A DNA stretch of 64,000 bases from Ornithodoros turicata (GCF_037126465.1 NW_026999402.1:806001-870000), one strand, 5' to 3'; positions 45,189 through 56,565 are shown, numbered from the stretch's first letter. Notes: generated by a model from the sequence alone, not told the origin. Translations and numbers: made by a program.

Positions 45189-47302
45189 CCTAACCCCAAG
45201 CCGTTTTCTGATGTTATTCTGCTAGTGTCACATGTGTGAATGCACACCAGCCCATTAAATACTAACAAAACGTCGTATAATCCACTTTGAATCTCAGCTT
45301 ACATAGTTTTAAGAGGCTTAAGGTAAAACCATACGATTGCGGAACTCTGTACTTGGATAAATTTAGATGACAATCATTTTCAAGAGCTTGCAAGTGCCAC
45401 GCTGCAGAAGTATTCTCAGGGCCATTAAGGAAGGCTTTGGCAGGAGTAGTAGTAGTAGGCTGTGCTCTGTCGTACACACCCTAGTTTATGCAGATAGAAC
45501 TGGTTTAATGGAAGGTCAGAGCTCTTTTACAGGGCCTCGCCCTTAAGCGCAACACGTGGTAATGTTAAGAACCGAGCCTGTCAAAGTGCAAACTCTGCCA
45601 CCCGTACAAAAGGGGCACTCAGCACAGTCTCTTGCCATCTTGTACGTTCTTTAAGCTTTCCTTTTCTTTTCTTTTCTACAAAAAAATCTGTTACTTCACA
45701 CGTCACCGTTTAGTTTTAACCCTGTCTTAGAGCTTCTAACATAAAGCCCATCTTTTAAAGTGCCACTCCGGACTTGGAACACACAGAGTTTTTATTTTAT
45801 CAAGTGCATGAAAAGAAGGTGCCTCGAGGATTCTATACGCGAAATTTCGACCCTGTTTACGAACGCTGCGCATTTCTGTCAATTTTCGAAGATCTGCCGA
45901 GCCTCCACAAGTTTCGATAACGCGAGGAGCGTGTGACGTAATCATAAGCCCATAAATTGCAATGAAGTCACGTTGTGGAGAGGGCACTCGTTTCCTAGCA
46001 ACGACGCCGGCTTCTGGGGAGGGGGTCACGTGGTGGAGAAGTCAAGTGACACTGATCGAAAGAGGGGGAAAATGGGAGAGATGCCTTCTCCCCCCTTTGA
46101 ATTTTCTCGAACGTCGGGGCACTCCGATGATGTGTCACGTGGGGCTCCGCTAACGGAGCGCAAAAAGTGAGCCCTGTGGAAGACACCAAGGGCAACAACG
46201 TTGCCAGATGATAGCCGAGCGCTCCGTCAGAGCCTAACATGACATCAGAGTTTTCAAAAATAAAAACTGAATTTCTCTAGCTGTCGCGTCACGAGCCACG
46301 TTGACATGAATACAACACGAGTGTATCTATTCCAGTTGTAGAATCAAATCCACTTATGTAAACGGGTTAATTTGTCAGGAGAGCGTTTCGTATTCAATCC
46401 GCTAAACAGAGGCGGGATCGAGACGGTGGATGCGCATGTAAACAGACGCATATCGAGGGAAGAACAGAGGATTACGGGATGCGGCGTTCGGCTGCGGGCT
46501 AGTTGCGCCGTCTGCTACTCCTAGTCGGGATGACAAAATGGTGATATTAGGGAGTTCTCAGTCACGCTCTATTTTGGATATGCAGGGACAGGAGCACCAG
46601 GGCTTGAAGCCGTAGAGCAGATTTCATTCTGAAGTACTCTTGAAAATGGGCCGTAGATGCAACGTTTTCGATGTTTTGACGTTCGAAGCGAAGGTAGCGG
46701 GACACCGGAAACGGCGTTTTTTGCGGAAGTGCTCCCCTAACTTTCCGACATGACACAGCGTGGCGCCATCTGCGGTCTGGACACGATGCGCATCCACGTA
46801 AACAACGTCGTACCGCCTTCTCTCCGATTTCGACACGATTCGACATGCTTGTCTCGTACTCATGTAAACGTGGCTACGTAGAGCCAAAATATTTCGCCAG
46901 GAATGCGAAGCGAGACAAGAAGATTTCGGCAAGATAACTCCGCTAGGGTTCCGAAGACACGAGATTTAGTCCGCAGTGGCACTTCAAGCACGCCCCAACC
47001 AAATAAAAGACGCGACAGACCCGAAAAAACACACGTGCCCTCCCTACTGCGTTTCAAACGAGAAATGTTTGCCAGCTCGAGAAAATACTTGCTATGTCCC
47101 AGGCCCTTGAGGAAAGAACGTTCCTGTCAGGAGGCATGTCCTCCGACCCGCCCGCAAACAGAGCAACACGTGCAGCAGCCGGGGCAACGCCCGACCGTCG
47201 CCAGGTTCCCGTGGCCCATGGTACGTGCCGTGGTGCTGCACATCTGGCAGCCCTGTGCAAAGCAGTTGGAGCCACAGAAACGTTGCAAGCTGGGGGACTT
47301 GT
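45189..47302. other. region downstream of dynamin terminal exon A
   Basis: This would include the 3' UTR of the isoform ending at 47303. TTTATT (AATAAA on the minus strand) occurs at about 45791-45800, and 'ttttaaagtgccactccgg' at 45752 looks like a solo end of a TTAA-type element. No other exon was recognised. Confidence 0.35.
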
Positions 47303-47393
47303 TCATTTGTTGATGGGCATGCCGAAGGCGTCCAGCATCATGTCTGTGGCCGCCTGTGCGACGCGCGGCGGCACGCTCGGCAGCGACCCACGC
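47303..47393 (-). CDS. shi: dynamin, alternative terminal exon A
   Basis: On the minus strand the acceptor 'ctctctctcatcggggggcag' ends at 47394. The exon then reads G plus RGSLPSVPPRVAQAATDMML-DAFGMPINK and TGA (47303-47305). The phase-2 donor of the proline-rich exon (last bases TC at 50296-50295) is completed by this G to Ser. The pyrimidine-rich tract makes this the stronger of the two terminal acceptors. After a short PSVPPR proline motif the tail is not proline-rich: it predicts a helical, hydrophobic end (ATDMMLDAFGM). It starts like the alternative exon at 34817-34889 (S-RxxxPSVPPR). Its intron is 2.9 kb. Confidence 0.72.
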
Positions 47394-47399
47394 CTGCCC

Positions 47400-49505
47400 C
47401 CCGATGAGAGAGAGGCACAGACATGGCGGAAGAGAAAGAGAGAGAGAGGGGGGAGGGAGTTGTAGATAAAGTTAGAGAGAGAAGATGAGAGCGAGGAGAA
47501 GGGTGCAAGAGACTTACCACCGTATCCCCCCCCCATCACCAGGGACCCCTACAGTCAAGTGCGCTTCAAAGGACAGTCTTATTGCTTGAGTGACTGCGTG
47601 TTCACACGAGCGACATCCACACGGAAGATTCTAGCGGAAGAAAAGACGAAAACGCTGCTCACAGAGACCAAGTTCTGTCCCGCGTTATGTTGAGCATTCG
47701 CAGGGTGCGTTGGGAGTGGCGTACCGCACACGACACTTGGCAGACGACACAGTCAGCGTCTTTCCCGTCGTCTGCTACGGATGTCATCTTGTGGCTGTGT
47801 CGCAGGATATTCCCCACAATTAGCAGTGTACGTAAGCACTGGACGTTGAGCGCTCGCGCTCAGAAAGCTACGACGTCTTTCGCGTCTTCCGCTTCTGCGG
47901 GTGATGTCGCTCGTGTGAATACACGGTCACGCAACTCTTTCCTCTTGACTGAATAGTGCGTCCCAGAAACTCCAAAACCATGTCGCCACACTCATTTCTC
48001 CGTGCGAAGCTCACTTGGGACTCCCCAGGGCTGCTGGAATGTGGTTCAGCACACCCTTGAGTGAAAGGAACATTAAAGAAGGCACTGCGGTAGTGTGCAC
48101 TTCGAGAATCAGACCACTCAAAGTGCACTAAGGACCCCCGGCCACGGAACGAGAATATGGAGGAAGGAAGGAGAGGTACCCTCAAAGCACACTACGCTCT
48201 AGCCCAGGGATTCCTGAGAGAGGAGCAAGAACATAGAGGAAAGGGTGGGCCCTCTGAAGCTCACTACACTCTACTCTAGGGATTTACAATGGCAGGGCGA
48301 GGATAAGGAGGAAAGAGAGGTCCCCTCAAAGCGCGCTACGCCTTAGTCTATGGATCTCTGAAGGCGGAACAAGAATACGGAGGAAAGAGAGGACGCCATG
48401 AAGCACACTATGCTCTAGGGACCCCTGAGGGCGGGGCATAATATAATAATGGAACAGTGGCAGCCAGCAGCAAGTACTTGCATGATGACAAAGCAGACAA
48501 AAACTAAGTGCAGCAGCAGCGGCAAGGGAAAAAAAGTGGAAGCAAAACAGCAGAATGATAAAAAATTTCAAACACACAACAATATTTCCTCTGTAGACAA
48601 AAGGAAAGCTGCGGAGAAAGATAGGATAAGGTTATGCCTTCTTGTGCAAGCAGTAATACGATAAAGTAACAGGGCCAGAAGTTAAAAGCACAGAAACAGA
48701 AGTGCAACAGAAAAAGATACGACGCCCAACAGGTATTTGCATCCCACCACAAAATAGAGTCAACGCTTGACATAACAAACCACACTACAGCTAGCAGACA
48801 TAGAGAAAGCAAATGAAACATCGTTCTTGAATTGACTTCAGGAACACTTCATTAAGCACGGGGGTCGATCAGAATGCAGCAAAAGCAAGGTTCACACATA
48901 GACGCCAGTCATATATCTCCGTTTTCTGACGGCCCCATGAATGTAGTCAATCTATGTCATAATGAACTAGATGCTCATACGCAATGTGTTAGCCAATTTA
49001 AGTTATGGTTGCTAGAGGAGGACCTAAAGGGCAAAGCAATCAGCAGCACTAAGGGTATTCCAATGGTCAAATAATAAGCGAAGAGTTAAACTCTTGCCTG
49101 AATCGTCCAAATTGTTTATACACGTGTGAGCGTATTAAGTGCTGCAAAGTAGTTCAGTGATTCGGTCATTGTTCGCATAAGTCATGGTAGGGTACACCAT
49201 GGTGCCATACATGCGTGGTATCATGGCTAGTAAAGGTCATCAGACACGAAGAATAACTTCAGTGCTGATATTCGCAACCAACTGGATGTACCTGCTAGTG
49301 GTAAAAAATTTTCAAACGACCCTGTTTTCTGATGTTACTGCTCGTACTAGAGGACATTAAGGGCAATCAAAACATGCAAGGAGGCCACACCAGGCAATGA
49401 GACTGTTAGTTACTTAGCCGACCGCAACTCAAAGCGGCACGGTAGCGCCTCTTGTCACGTTGCACCATGATGCACACATGCTCTAGAGAGCATCAAACTG
49501 CCTAC
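47400..49505. other. dynamin intron, no element recognised
   Basis: Between terminal exon A and the hAT-like element. A stretch of loosely repeated ~60-bp units ('gagg.aagagaggt.ccctcaaagc.cactacgctcta') lies at 48150-48440. No coding exon was seen. Confidence 0.4.
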
Positions 49506-50090
49506 TAGAGCCCTACGGGGATGAGATTTTTGGCATCTGCATCCGACCCGCATCCGCGCACACCTTATCCGCGTCCGATCCGCATCCGCAGCATACACAA
49601 CAGTTTACATCCGCATCCGATCCGCTGAGCAAAACTCACCATCCGTGTCCGATCCGCAAAATCCGCAAGTTTCGTAGGGCGCGTAAAGACCGCAGGAATC
49701 ATATGTTGGTATAATTTCGGATGCCTCCATGCTGTCACGGAAGGACTCATGACGACAAGCAAAGGTGAACCTTTCAACAAACGCGGTATGGAGAGACTTC
49801 TGCAACGCGTGGAACGCTACCTCGCCGGTGCTCGCGTCGCTCGAGACGCCAGAATGCCTCCTCTCCCGTCTTGGCCGTGCATGGTCAAAGGTGAACCCGA
49901 ACATGCGCTCGCTGTCGGCGCGCAACAGAAAGAAATTGCTGGTCGAAAAATTACAGCACACAGTATATCCGCATCCGACCTCGAGCCATCCGCATCCGAT
50001 CCGCACACCGCAGGAAGTGCTAAATTTTCATCCGAATCCGCAAGTATCTTGCGGATATCCGCATCCATCCGCGGATGGTGCAGGGCTCTA
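49506..50090. mobile_element. 585-bp hAT-like element with (ATCCGC)n subterminal repeats and a transposase remnant
   Basis: Ends TAGAGCCCTACGGGG and the inverse of TAGAGCCCTGCACC. The exact 8-bp TSD CTGCCTAC lies at 49498-49505 and 50091-50098. CATCCGCATCCG-type hexamers cluster at both ends. In the middle, the plus strand reads WSKVNPNMRSLSARNRKKLL-VEKLQ (about 49880-49960). This resembles, loosely, the C-terminal dimerisation region of hAT transposases, so it is probably a deletion derivative of an autonomous element. It sits in the dynamin intron between exon A and the proline-rich exon. Confidence 0.88.
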
Positions 50091-50294
50091 CTGCCTACCT
50101 CCATTTTACAAGCAAATTATAGATATTCAGCGTATGCTGTAACGCCTGTTGCAATGGGTTTACAAGAGGCAAGCCGTTAAGCTACGTCACCGACATGAAA
50201 CTGCCCTTCAGCTGTTTTACGGTACTTTTAAAGGGGGGGGACCACTACGACAGAGACTGAGCACAGAGAAAAAGTAGAAACTTCGGGCACTCAC

Positions 50295-50665
50295 GAAGGC
50301 ACAAGGGGTGCCGGGAAAGCGGCACTGGTAGGCCTGGGTGGGGCTGTCGGGGGAGGACGCACTCCCCCGTCGGGGCGCGAGGGAACCGTGGGGGCTGGCC
50401 TCGCTGCTGCTGGGACCGGGGGTGGTGCCCGGGAGGATCCCACGTTCCTCCGGGGCCCCCCCGGCGAGGGAGGGGCCGGCCGTGGGGAGTCCGGGGTCTG
50501 CGACATCCTCAACCAGTCGTCTTTCACTGGAGGCGGAGTGGGCTGGTAGACTGTTTGCATCGACACGTCCCCAATAATCCGCAATGCCTCCTTGCAGGCG
50601 TGGTACATCCGCAGCAGCTCATCACGCTTCCGTGCCTCTTCCACACTCTCTTCCATCAGCTGAGA
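50295..50665 (-). CDS. shi: dynamin exon: end of GED and proline-rich domain
   Basis: The frame starts [33 protein letters not shown], the conserved last helix of the GTPase effector domain. It passes into a proline-rich domain with [41 protein letters not shown] and FPAPLVPS. The proline-rich domain binds SH3 partners (amphiphysin, endophilin, Grb2) and brings dynamin to clathrin-coated pits. The acceptor 'gcacatgcag' ends at 50666 in phase 0, and the donor GTGAGT (50294-50289) leaves phase 2. Without splicing, TGA follows within two codons, so a further exon is needed. Two candidates exist, at 47303 and 34817. The proline-rich part in this exon (about 85 residues) is of normal animal length. 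In this exon the domain sequence is unmistakable. Confidence 0.93.
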
Positions 50666-50724
50666 CTGCATGTGCGACGCATTTTGTTAGAACGTTTCAC
50701 GCGAAGGCGTATAAATCGGCTCAC

Positions 50725-50781
50725 CTGATCTCCAGCTGCGTACAGAGAAGCGAGCAGCTCCGAGTAGATGAAATCTTTTGT
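50725..50781 (-). CDS. shi: dynamin exon: GED middle segment, 57 bp
   Basis: A 19-codon exon reading TKDFIYSELLASLYAAGDQ, flanked by the acceptor 'tctgtacag'-like 'ttgtacag' (ending 50782) and a GTGAGC donor at 50724. It is phase 0 on both sides. It fills exactly the gap between the LTIND end of the 53313-53610 exon and the SQLMEES start of the next, as in other dynamins (TKEFIFSELL...). It forms part of the GED helix that packs against the stalk. It is too short for ORF scanning and was found by the expected continuity of the protein. Confidence 0.9.
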
Positions 50782-50837
50782 CTGTACAACAGAAGGAAAC
50801 AAAAAGATGGCCATTGTATAAGTACGTAATGTACTCT

Positions 50838-51099
50838 CAGGGTGTCTACTAAACTGTAGCTTTCAGCTACATTTTGATATAGATCCTTCATAAAACGGAC
50901 CATTTATTGAGAAATTAGTAAGACTGTCCCACTTTTCTGCTTCTGAGCTTGTTGTGTTGGCATACCGCTACTCACAGCAACGTTGCCGCTCAACCACTCA
51001 TGAGCACTCGCGATTCGTGACAGCACTTGTCTGCGATTTTCCCTGACTTCATCTGCCTCTGTGGCAAATTCCCTGTTTTCCCGGTTGGTGGACACCCTG
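50838..51099. mobile_element. 262-bp element with CAGGGTGTC ends and 5-bp TSD
   Basis: Inverted ends CAGGGTGTCTACTAA and TTGGTGGACACCCTG. The pentamer ACTCT flanks both sides (50833-50837 and 51100-51104). It lies in the dynamin intron. Its right part recurs at 56326-56565. A 5-bp TSD with these ends does not match a superfamily I can name with confidence. Confidence 0.7.
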
Positions 51100-52199
51100 A
51101 CTCTGCCAGCAACTCAGAATACACAAAGCAGCGTCAGTTTTCGTGCGCTGGATGCAAACCTTTTTTCGAGAAAACAAGAATCTTGGCCAAAAGGCAAGGT
51201 GCAGTATAGCATCTTATGTTGGGTGGCACCGGAGATCGAAAGGATCGGCAAACCGTCAGTTGTAATAGAGCAATAAGTGGAAAAATTCATTGGTGGAAAG
51301 GAAACCAGGGACGCAGAATAGGTATCTGGCATGAGAAGTGAGGATGAATGCAGGTCTGAAAGCAGCATTTGTTCCAAAATAAGACTTGGTTGCCTGCTCA
51401 GTGAGTGGGTTTTGCGTCGCCTTTTTTTGCCCGTCCCCTGAAGCTGTCCCCTGTCAGTGCAATCACACACAACTGAACTAAGATTAAAAACTACAGTTGA
51501 TCACACATCACCTCGTGCCAGTTCAGATCAACTTTTCCCAGCTATGTACTATATTCCCCCAAAAAATGTTAGTCAGCTGAGGATATTACAGATCAACCCA
51601 AAAGTAGGTAGCTTCCTTATGTATCTTGAAGGGTATGAGACACTTTTATAAATGTGGTTCAGTACATGATAGACACATTGTACTGCACACCTAAGGAAAA
51701 AAGACGTACTAAGGAAAAAAGAATTCTTCTTCTACGTGTAGTACTTAACGAGATACAAGTCCTCGAACTCCCGAGCAGGTGCAGACGTCAGAGACCTCAA
51801 AGCTGTCATTGGTACTCGTAAGGACTATCCCTACGTTCGCTGACCGAGAGCCGCCTTCTGGATGCGGGCCAATAGGAGCACGCGGAGGGAAAGCACTTCC
51901 CAAGCCTCTGCTCTCGCCTAAGAGATGGAGCAGCGTTATCATTGTTTCGCGTGTCGCAAGGCTTCTGCCATGTCACAGCATGCAGCGGGCCAGTGCACCG
52001 TAAGCACGTGACTTCTCACGCACTGCCTCACTGGCAGAGGCGGAGGCTGTGATGTCAGAGCCGCGTGAGTTTTGGTATTCACTGTGCCCATTTTCTCCTC
52101 TTCTATTACCCTCTTTGCTGCGACATTTTCAATGTAGGTCCAGATCGGTTGCAAAGAGCCGTCTTTTATGTTTATTTGGGACTACCTTTCGCAACCCCT

Positions 52200-52604
52200 T
52201 TAAGGGGGAATCACTTCTTCAGAAATCTATGGGCGATTTTCGTTCGCACAAGACCCGTGAACGCTTTAAACTACCATCATAAGATTGGCACTGGCGCATT
52301 CTCTTAGCATTTCTCTAATCAATGACGTATTTTTTAGGGGACGAGGTTGAGCCGTTGATTTTTAATAAATTAAAGTTTGGTGCGTCTCGAACATGTGCTG
52401 CCATCTCGATACAGTGTCGCGCACTAAAATATTTGCGAATTCGGGCTCAATACAAATCAACGGATAGTCCTGAAATTCTACAAAATGTGTCACTGACGAG
52501 GGTAAAGCAAGGAGAACACGCCAGTACTTCTGTTTCGACGATATTTTACGCCGTTTCTGAGCAACTTTCTGTATTGTCTTGCGCGGAAGTGATTCCCCCT
52601 TTAA
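52200..52604. mobile_element. TTAA-bounded element, 405 bp
   Basis: Left TTAAGGGGGAATCACTTC and right GAAGTGATTCCCCCTTTAA are inverted, with one A of difference. The right TTAA (52601-52604) is shared with the next element, which starts there. No coding capacity is recognised. Confidence 0.75.
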
Positions 52605-53262
52605 AGGACAACGGAAACGAAATTTGTCCATTGCAAAAAGGGGACCGAACAAGGTGTAAATATTATGTAAAATTATGGTGCCACTAGTATTTTGCAAGTA
52701 CGCTGTGCGGATGGCCATATTTCTGACGATTACGAGAGCGCTGGGCCGCCCACTCGACATGATCGCCCATGGAGCGCGCCAAGCATTGCGGGAAAATCTG
52801 AGGAGCGCGTGACGTCAAATATCTCTCGCGCTCCATGTGCGGCTGCCCGGCACAAACACGGCGAATTCTGAATAACGCCTGAAGATGTTTGATTCGGAGA
52901 TCTCGTGGAAGTCCGAAGACAATATATCCTATGAGAGATGGGTTCGTACATGCTTCTTCGTCTCCGTTCTTTCCCCGTAGCAGGAATTTGACGTACGCCG
53001 AAACACCAAATGAAATGAAGCGAAATGAAAGTCAGGAACTCCAACAGGAGAGCCAACGTGCGTCACTTCCGTGGTCTGCTACGGCGGCGCGGCGACGCTC
53101 ACCAGGGGCTCAGAGTGCTCCACGGCCGAATTTTATATCGCGATTGTGGCGGCGTTTCAACTAATATACGCAAATCTAAGTCGAATTCCGGATTGTTTTG
53201 GTACACATCGCAATATGAGGCAAATAGCTTTGCAGCCTATTTTCGTTTCCGTCGTCCTTTAA
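52601..53262. mobile_element. TTAA-bounded element, 662 bp, abutting the previous one
   Basis: Ends TTAAAGGACAACGGAAACGA and the inverse of TTAAAGGACGACGGAAACGA, extending 22 bp with one mismatch. It shares the TTAA at 52601-52604 with the element on its left, so one landed in the terminal target site of the other. It lies 50 bp from the dynamin GED exon. Confidence 0.82.
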
Positions 53263-53312
53263 GACCATCAGTACACCAAGTGTCTAAAAGTAACAAAAAA
53301 ATATCTGCTCAC

Positions 53313-53610
53313 ATCATTAATAGTGAGATGCATGATGATCTTGGGCACAAGGTCTCGGAATGTCTTTGTGACAATGCGCATGTAGGAGTCCACCAGGTTA
53401 CGGATGGTCTCCACTTGGCGCTCCAGCTGAGGGTCCATGGAAGAGGCAGCGGCATCCGATCCACTGTCCGAGGAACTCTCCCCATCCCCTGCTGCGCTGG
53501 CTGCTCGCTCGGGATACACTCCAGCACGCAGGAAAGACGCCTTCCAGGAATCCACCTCTTCCTGGCTTTCGCACGACAGTTCCAGCTGCTTGTAGTCCTT
53601 GTATACATTC
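53313..53610 (-). CDS. shi: dynamin exon: PH end, linker and GED start
   Basis: After an acceptor ('ctgcatcgcag', ending 53611) the frame reads [35 protein letters not shown], the last strands and C-terminal helix of the PH domain. A Ser/Asp/Ala linker ([15 protein letters not shown]) of low conservation comes next. [20 protein letters not shown] and [17 protein letters not shown] then open the GTPase effector domain. The first base completes an Arg codon begun at 54480, in phase 2. The donor GTGAGC at 53312 is phase 0. GED drives assembly-stimulated GTP hydrolysis in the dynamin collar at the neck of endocytic pits. The exon holds 99 codons, and residue order and spacing agree with animal dynamins. 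Confidence 0.95.
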
Positions 53611-54479
53611 CTGCGATGCAGAGGCAGTTGTAATATTGAGAACCCGTCTCTAACTGCGGCCAGGGAGATACAATTCAATCATTAGGAGATGCTGCACGCG
53701 TCATGTAAATATATCTCTCTCTCTCAACGAAAATGTTGTGACCAATAATACCTTTAAAAAACTTCAAACCATTCTAACTTCTTGCAAATATCAGCACCAG
53801 CTGCACAATACGCATCATTTTAAGTAAGAAACAGGCAAGTCCTGCATCCATTTAACCGAGTTTAAGGGACTCACGTCAAAACATTGCATTGGAGACCAAT
53901 AAAATAACATAGGTTCATTCGAGACTGTTTGATCTATGCTGGGTCAGGAGGAAAGCTGCATCACTGATGTTAAACATACAAAGTCACGATGAAAGATAGT
54001 CAAACTCAAAGTCATAGTCAAAGTCAAACAAAGTCAACCAACCTCTCTGTTGGTCTGCAACACAGACCACCCATAGAGGCTACCAACTGAAGGTTCAGCT
54101 GCTACCAGCTGCTACCAAGCATGATATAATATTCACCTTCGGTAATCCTCTGTTGTTTAATCCTACTACATGTAGAATGAAGATCTATGCAGCTATAATG
54201 CTATATGCAGCTGAAGCTATGAAGCTATATGCAGCTATAATGCTATATGAAGCTAAAATGCATGGACTGAAACCCGTCCCCACGATTTTTTGTCCGAACA
54301 GTACCGGATCCGGATAAGTGAAGCTAGGAATAAATCAGGTTTGACCGTATTTTTTTTGGCATCTCGACACGTCGCCGATTACAGCTATACTTCCACATTT
54401 TAACGTTCTTTATACCAAAAATCTTCAGGTTCTGAGAATGACGTCAGCGACATTCGCGCATCCATAAAAGAGGTCATAC

Positions 54480-54589
54480 CTCTGATCAGGGTTGAAGAGG
54501 GCAAATGTGTTCCTACGTGACATGAAGCCTCCTTCGATATCTTTAATCTTGAGACCATCCAGAGGGAGCATGTATTTCTTGTCTTTCTC
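54480..54589 (-). CDS. shi: dynamin exon: PH domain, second part
   Basis: The frame reads [36 protein letters not shown], followed by AG as the start of an Arg codon. The acceptor is 'tttgcttacag' (ending 54590) and the donor GTATGA is at 54479. This is the middle of the PH domain, with the conserved KKYMLxLDxLKxxD and FALFN strands. The PH domain binds PI(4,5)P2 at the plasma membrane. The donor is non-consensus after +4 (GTATGA), but the phase and protein fit are exact. Confidence 0.94.
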
Positions 54590-54655
54590 CTGTAAGCAAA
54601 CGCAGCGATGTTATCACGCATCGACGGCCAAACCCAAATCAAGTCTGACGCCTAC

Positions 54656-54769
54656 CTCCTCGTCTTTGTACCAGGAGATTGATTCCGACGTCAGGACAAA
54701 CCAGTAGTCTCGCGAGCCGCCCTTCATGATCCCCAGGTTGTGGATACACATCCACCCCTTGCGGATCAC
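54656..54769 (-). CDS. shi: dynamin exon: PH domain, first part
   Basis: This 38-codon exon reads [38 protein letters not shown]. It contains the start of the PH domain with its phosphoinositide-binding loops (KGW...[13 protein letters not shown]). The acceptor 'ttgattgcag' ends at 54770 and the donor GTAGGC is at 54655, both in phase 0. It is the most upstream dynamin exon I could find. The exons for the GTPase and stalk domains should lie at higher coordinates, but no trace of the expected ELAYxNTNHxDFIGF segment was seen up to 64000, so the preceding intron exceeds about 9.2 kb. Confidence 0.95.
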
Positions 54770-55281
54770 CTGCAATCAATCACTCAATCAATCAGTCAAT
54801 CAGTGTCAACTCCCGTGTACAGGAGACCGTAAACCGTACATAGTTTCCAATACTTCTCTGACTGGCAGTGCTACCCACAGTAACATTTAATTCGCGATGG
54901 CTTTCTACTGAAACAGCCCTACGTGGCCCGAGGGGTTAAATCCTCCGCAAGAATATTATTTGGAGCTGGGTTTTGTAAAACGGAGAACCCACCACTCATG
55001 GTGTGGAGTTCACGTTCTATATGCAGAATTTATGTACAAACACGCATGTACTGTACATATTATGCGTTCATAAATACATTTTTAGTAACAACAACAACAA
55101 CTCATTATGTTATGCGTCTTTAAGCTATTAACAACTTATTAGTGATTGTTATGGTCGGGGCCTTTAATGTAAGTTGCAGTAGTAAACAAGCTTTGTTTAG
55201 AGAATGGCAACTTTGTCCAACTAACTGGGGTGCTTAACTAATACTGCTGGCTTAAAGAAATATCTGCAGCATCGTTAGCGC

Positions 55282-55610
55282 TTAAAGGGCATCCCTTGCT
55301 GCATAGAAACCACATCTGAATCGTTACGTGTGAGAGCCTCACAGATATTTCTTCAAAAAGTATAGGCTCATGCTAATAGCTCCAACAAATACCCTTTAGC
55401 TCCCCACTACGGGAAAAAGCAAACGCTGACTTAGGTGCGTGGTACTTAGGTGTGTGGTAGGTGCTTGAAACGGTGCCATGGGAACTTTGACATACTATAA
55501 TGATATGTTGACTGAAGGGAGGCACAAACGACCTGAATAAACTGTGCTGGATGATAGATTTTCGAAAAGAGGTGATTCCTCAACGAGAAGTGATGCCACA
55601 TGCCCTTTAA
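55282..55610. mobile_element. TTAA-bounded element, 329 bp
   Basis: Left TTAAAGGGCATCCC and right ATGCCCTTTAA, with 11 bp of exact inverted termini. It shares the TTAAAGG terminal signature with the elements at 19079, 52601 and 57665. Confidence 0.7.
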
Positions 55611-55880
55611 AGCGATAGCGTTATTGGGCTATCTCTTCGAGAAATTCCTGTGGCCTGCGTCAAAAGCTCTGCCCGGACGATTCATGGCACCACGGGTACC
55701 GTAGACGCAGAACAGTTTATGGAACGTATTCCCGTATACAAGGTATATTCCCGTATAAAGCTTGCATGTGGAGGGTTGATTGAGAACCCACTCACGCTTA
55801 GGAGTGCCTAGCAGAGTATAGTGCTGGGCATGTTTCCTAGGTGAGGTTATTGCAAGGCAGCTGCAGGCATTTGCATGCTA

Positions 55881-56025
55881 TCCCAAGCAACACAACATGT
55901 TGGCCTAATATTGGACCAATATTAGGCTGGTATTGCCCAATACCAGTCCTTGGGCAAGTGGAATACAGTGGAATATTGGTCCAATCTTGGACCAATATTG
56001 GGCCGACATGTTGTGCTGTTTGGGA
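55881..56025. mobile_element. 145-bp foldback MITE rich in AATATTGG
   Basis: Inverted ends 'tcccaagcaacacaacatgt' and 'acatgttgtgctgtttggga', followed by 'tggcctaatattggacc' against 'ggaccaatattgggccg'. The palindromic core makes spurious frames on both strands. The TSD is not clear. Confidence 0.75.
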
Positions 56026-56325
56026 TGTTACATTACATCTTGCAAGCGAGACTGCCAAGGCGGGAGCACGACAACTGACTTCGTCACCACGCCTGCTGAC
56101 ACGAACAAATGGTCAATCTCCCGACTTCCCTTGCTGGTGGCCGTCGTCTACGCATTGCAGTACAGCGAAACCAGCGCACAACAATACCTCACGACACGAT
56201 ATATACCCCGTAGAATGTCAGTTTTACTTTTGCCAAATATACATTTTCATTATTACATTTTCAAAATACTGTACACTGTCTCTAAAGAGAATGCACCTAC
56301 ACATGACGATAAAGTTCACTCAAGC

Positions 56326-56565
56326 CTCCGAGCTTGTTGTGTTGGGCGAACTGCTACTCGCGGCAACGTTGCTGCGGAGTGGCCGCTCAACCACTCATGA
56401 GCACTGGCGATCCACTGTGCATCGTGACACCACTTGTCTGCGATTTTCCCTGATTTCATCTGCCTCTTTAGCAAATTCCCTGACAATCTCCCTTACTTTT
56501 CCAGTGACATCAAAATTTCCTGAAAATTCCCTGTTTTCCAGGTTGGTACACACTCTGAGACCACC
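56326..56565. repeat. related copy of the 50838-51099 element, truncated
   Basis: Shares 'gagcttgttgtgttggc', 'gctcaaccactcatgagcac', 'cttgtctgcgattttccctga' (56432-56452) and 'tcatctgcctct' in order with 50945-51060, in the same orientation. There is an extra ~65 bp near 56480-56530 and no clean ends. Confidence 0.7.

Noticed and set aside
45736..46029. A 97-codon minus-strand frame downstream of dynamin exon A
   Set aside because: Looks like dispersed-repeat sequence (solo TTAA-type end at 45752), with no splice or domain support.
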